A DNA stretch of 17,059 nt from an uncultured Clostridium sp. (GTDB lineage: Bacteria > Bacillota > Clostridia > TANB77 > CAG-508): positions 1 through 17,059 of the forward strand of contig USIO01000031.1 in assembly GCA_900554815.1 (NCBI GenBank), read 5' to 3'. Under the pieces are notes generated by a model, which saw only the letters and a program-made list of their open reading frames with translations, did not search any database and was not told the DNA's origin. The position numbers and the translations under genes were made by a program. Positions 15,037 to 17,059 of this stretch are shown in pieces; the stretch's first letter is position 1; each line of letters starts with the position of its first letter.

Positions 15037-15205
15037 TTAAAACACTATATAAAGGACGGGGCGAGCCGTAACCGAGGTAACTTCAATATCTACCCAACCA
15101 TATCCTTGGTAGCTAGCCGGATTGTATCGTCCATAGGAAGCTAGGAAGTAGTGACTTCCTCTGTGAGCTCTTTCATACCTCGCTGCTTGGGCTGTCCATT
15201 CCCAG
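15037..15205 (-). other. Candidate variable region of the 15037-17059 gene
   Basis: The last ~45 codons are about 49% GC (73 of 150 bases in 15061-15210) in an AT-rich gene. Aligned to the paralogue, the flanking framework is kept (DLEGNY-EWTA, an RG pair, NPAS, R--LY), while the intervening residues differ almost totally (for example SHYFLASYGRY against DYYGSVNFGSF). This fits a hypervariable lectin-type display loop; the retroelement origin is inferred. Confidence 0.35.
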
Positions 15206-16461
15206 TAATTACCTTCAAGGTCGTAAATATTTTTTAAAATATCCTGGTCCCCATTATATCCTGTCTTGTTTTGGGTTGTTGCTACTTTATCTGTATGAGC
15301 AACTTCCGCACTTTTACCTATAAAATGTATTATTTGGTCATACTGACTTCCGCCATACCATATGACTTTTTGCTACATTAGTATTTACTCCTGTTTTATT
15401 TCTTAATGTATTATATAATCCATACCAATAGTGTATGTCTAAATTATTAGCTATAAACACGTCTTGATTCTTTTTACTTAAACCATTTGCGCCAGCCTCA
15501 TAACGTGCTATATAAAATCCACCATACTTTGCTACACTTTTTGCCATCTCTATATAATCTTCATTTAACTGTTTTTTTAATGATGCTACTGTTTTGTCTG
15601 CTATACCTGCTAACTCCATATAATTATTTCCACTTATTGCATCATCTTGATCATAAGTTGTCAATATATCTGGCTCGCAGTTACCGTCTAGTAAATTTTT
15701 GGCTGGATTTTTTAGCCTCTGTAAACTGCATATTAGTTTGATATTCTCCTGGAGAAGGACGGGAAGGGGCTCTTGATATTATTGTTTCTTTTAAAGTAGC
15801 ATCCACTCCATATAATCTACCTGCTAATCCTGTTGTATCTATATTGTCTGTCGTTAATTCTGTTGCTGTTGTGTAACCATGTGTTGTACATACTAACTCT
15901 TCTCCTTGCAATTGCAAGTTACATACGCTTCCACTTTTATTTTTCTTACACATTACCATATCATTTATATCATCTACTGGTATCCACACATATTGATTAT
16001 ATGTCTCCATTGCACTTATGTGACTTGCACTATTTGCTGTTCCTGTTACTGGTGTTGTTGTTTGGTATATTACCAATCCACCTGCTATAGTGTTTTCTCC
16101 TGCTATTTGGGATGCTGTATACCCTACTGGTATTGGCGCTTCCCTTTGTTTTGTATCTCCATATATTTCTGATGTCTCTGTTATTACTTGAGCTATTGCT
16201 GTTGTTTTTTCTGTTACACTATATACACCAGATAAACCTCCTACATTATCCACTGTTCTTGCTTCTATGGTATAGTTTGTTCCTGCTGTTAATTCACTAA
16301 ATGTATGAGATGTTCCATTAGCAATTGTTGCTGACCATTCTCCACTATTTATTCTATATTGATATCCTGCTACTCCACTTAAACTATCTGTTCCTCCGCT
16401 TGCTTGTACTGTTATACTATTACTTGTTGCACTACTTTCTATTCCTGTTGGCACTGTTGGT

Positions 16462-16532
16462 GCTGTTTTATCGATGTTTGTTATTTCTATGTTGTTTACT
16501 GCTGTTTCATCATCTATATTTTTATTATATAG
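16462..16532 (-). repeat. 71-bp direct repeat, copy 1 (within the Ig/FN3-like repeat module)
   Basis: Identical over 71 bases to 16987-17057, 525 bases away, in the same coding frame. It encodes LYNKNIDDETAVNNIEITN and the start of the next FN3-like unit. The period equals 175 residues, i.e. one Ig-plus-FN3 module. Confidence 0.95.
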
Positions 16533-16986
16533 TCTTCCATAGACTGTTGTATTGTTGCTTGCTACTGTTACACTTGTTCCTGCTGTCCAATTTCCACTTC
16601 CTACTTTATACTGTATTTCATAGCCTGCTGGTATATTACTATAGCTTAATGTTACTGTTATATTTCCATTTATCCAAGCTGCACTACTTGGGTTTTTACT
16701 CATGGTTATATTTCCTGTTACTTCTGCTGTACTTCCTGTACTACTATATGTACTTGATTCTAACCCTACTTTGTCTACTGTTTTTGCATAGATTGTTACT
16801 TCTGTTCCTGCTTTTATTCCTTCAAATGTATGGCTTTCTCCTGCTTTTATTGTTTCTGTCCAACTTGTTCCATTAGTGCTATATTTATATCCCGCTATTC
16901 CACTTCCTACATCGGTTCCGCCACTTGCTGTTACTGTTATACTATTTATGTTTTCTGTTTTTGTTATACTTGTTGGTGCTGTTGGG

Positions 16987-17057
16987 GCTGTTTTATCGAT
17001 GTTTGTTATTTCTATGTTGTTTACTGCTGTTTCATCATCTATATTTTTATTATATAG
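16987..17057 (-). repeat. 71-bp direct repeat, copy 2
   Basis: Exact copy of 16462-16532, ending two bases before the window edge, so more modules probably lie beyond. The rest of the 525-base module is diverged in sequence but alike in domain plan. Confidence 0.95.
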
Positions 17058-17059
17058 CC

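Larger units (their letters stand above)
15037..17059 (-). pseudogene. Surface protein with Ig/FN3-like repeats and FGE/C-type-lectin-like C-terminus; two frameshifts, 5' end outside window
   Basis: Reading from the window edge (no stop in frame up to 17059) there are FN3-like units (APTSITKTENINSITVTASG and DKTAPTVPTGIESSATSN) and Ig-like units (NPSSAAWINGNITVTLSYS), repeating about every 175 residues. Then follows a domain with PIPVGYTASQIAG and NQYVWIPVDDINDMVMC, and the lectin/FGE-like domain: SVAKYGGFYIARYEAG, HYWYGLYN, SQYDQIIHFIGKSAEV, IYDLEGNYWEWTAQ and terminal ARPVLYIVF with stop at 15037-15039. One surplus base between 15696 and 15713 and another between 15350 and 15371, both next to A-runs, break the frame; correcting each restores conserved sequence. 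Either a decayed gene, a phase-variable one, or assembly indels. Likely a cell-surface adhesin-like protein, paralogous to the 13298-14569 gene. Confidence 0.8.

Noticed and set aside
14871..15071. Plus-strand open frame of 66 codons
   Set aside because: It runs through the bidirectional terminator and into the antisense of the surface-protein 3' end, has no ribosome site, and is rich in Phe/Tyr/Leu as AT-rich non-coding DNA would be.
16325..16876. Leu/Tyr-rich plus-strand frame of 183 codons
   Set aside because: Mirror of the Thr/Gly/Ser/Asn-rich repeat codons of the minus-strand surface gene; composition is an artefact.

Overview
The window is AT-rich DNA with TAA-biased stops and strong AGGAGG-type ribosome binding sites. 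A complete spoIIIA sporulation operon and an oxygen-sensitive class III ribonucleotide reductase point to an anaerobic, endospore-forming low-GC Firmicute, most likely a Clostridia member; a gut habitat is only an inference. No rRNA, tRNA, CRISPR array, transposase or reverse transcriptase was found.

Layout. 1-5342 (minus): the eight-gene spoIIIA operon, spoIIIAA to spoIIIAH, with a one-base surplus in a G run near the end of spoIIIAG. 5432-7089 (minus): yebC-family regulator and a DUF368 (PopT-type) polyprenyl-phosphate transporter. 7311-10124 (minus): nrdD-nrdG, divergent from a Crp/Fnr-type regulator (10434-11057, plus). The intergenic region carries two copies of the perfect palindrome GTTGCTATAGCAAC, one placed like an activator site for nrdDG and one over the regulator's own -35. 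11191-12819 (plus): a two-gene SufC-SufB Fe-S assembly unit with a clear sigma-A promoter and a near-palindrome at its transcription start. 12961-13116 (minus): a 51-residue peptide with 11 cysteines.

13298-17059 is an accessory surface-protein region. Two paralogous minus-strand genes encode proteins ending in a formylglycine-generating-enzyme/C-type-lectin-like domain. One keeps a prepilin-like N-terminal helix but has no usable start upstream of it. The other has tandem ~175-residue Ig/FN3-like repeats, two frameshifts in homopolymer runs, and runs off the window. Their last ~45 codons are islands of about 47-49% GC in which short framework motifs are shared and everything between them differs completely, with an S/T/N/Y-rich stretch in one. 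This is what target (variable-region) genes of a diversity-generating retroelement look like. The template repeat and reverse transcriptase are not in the window, so this is a hypothesis and is the main item to follow up.

How it fits together: the sporulation, Fe-S and RNR genes are ordinary housekeeping functions of an anaerobe (the NrdG activase and probably other enzymes need Fe-S clusters from the SufCB unit). The last 4 kb looks like a rapidly evolving cell-surface locus.
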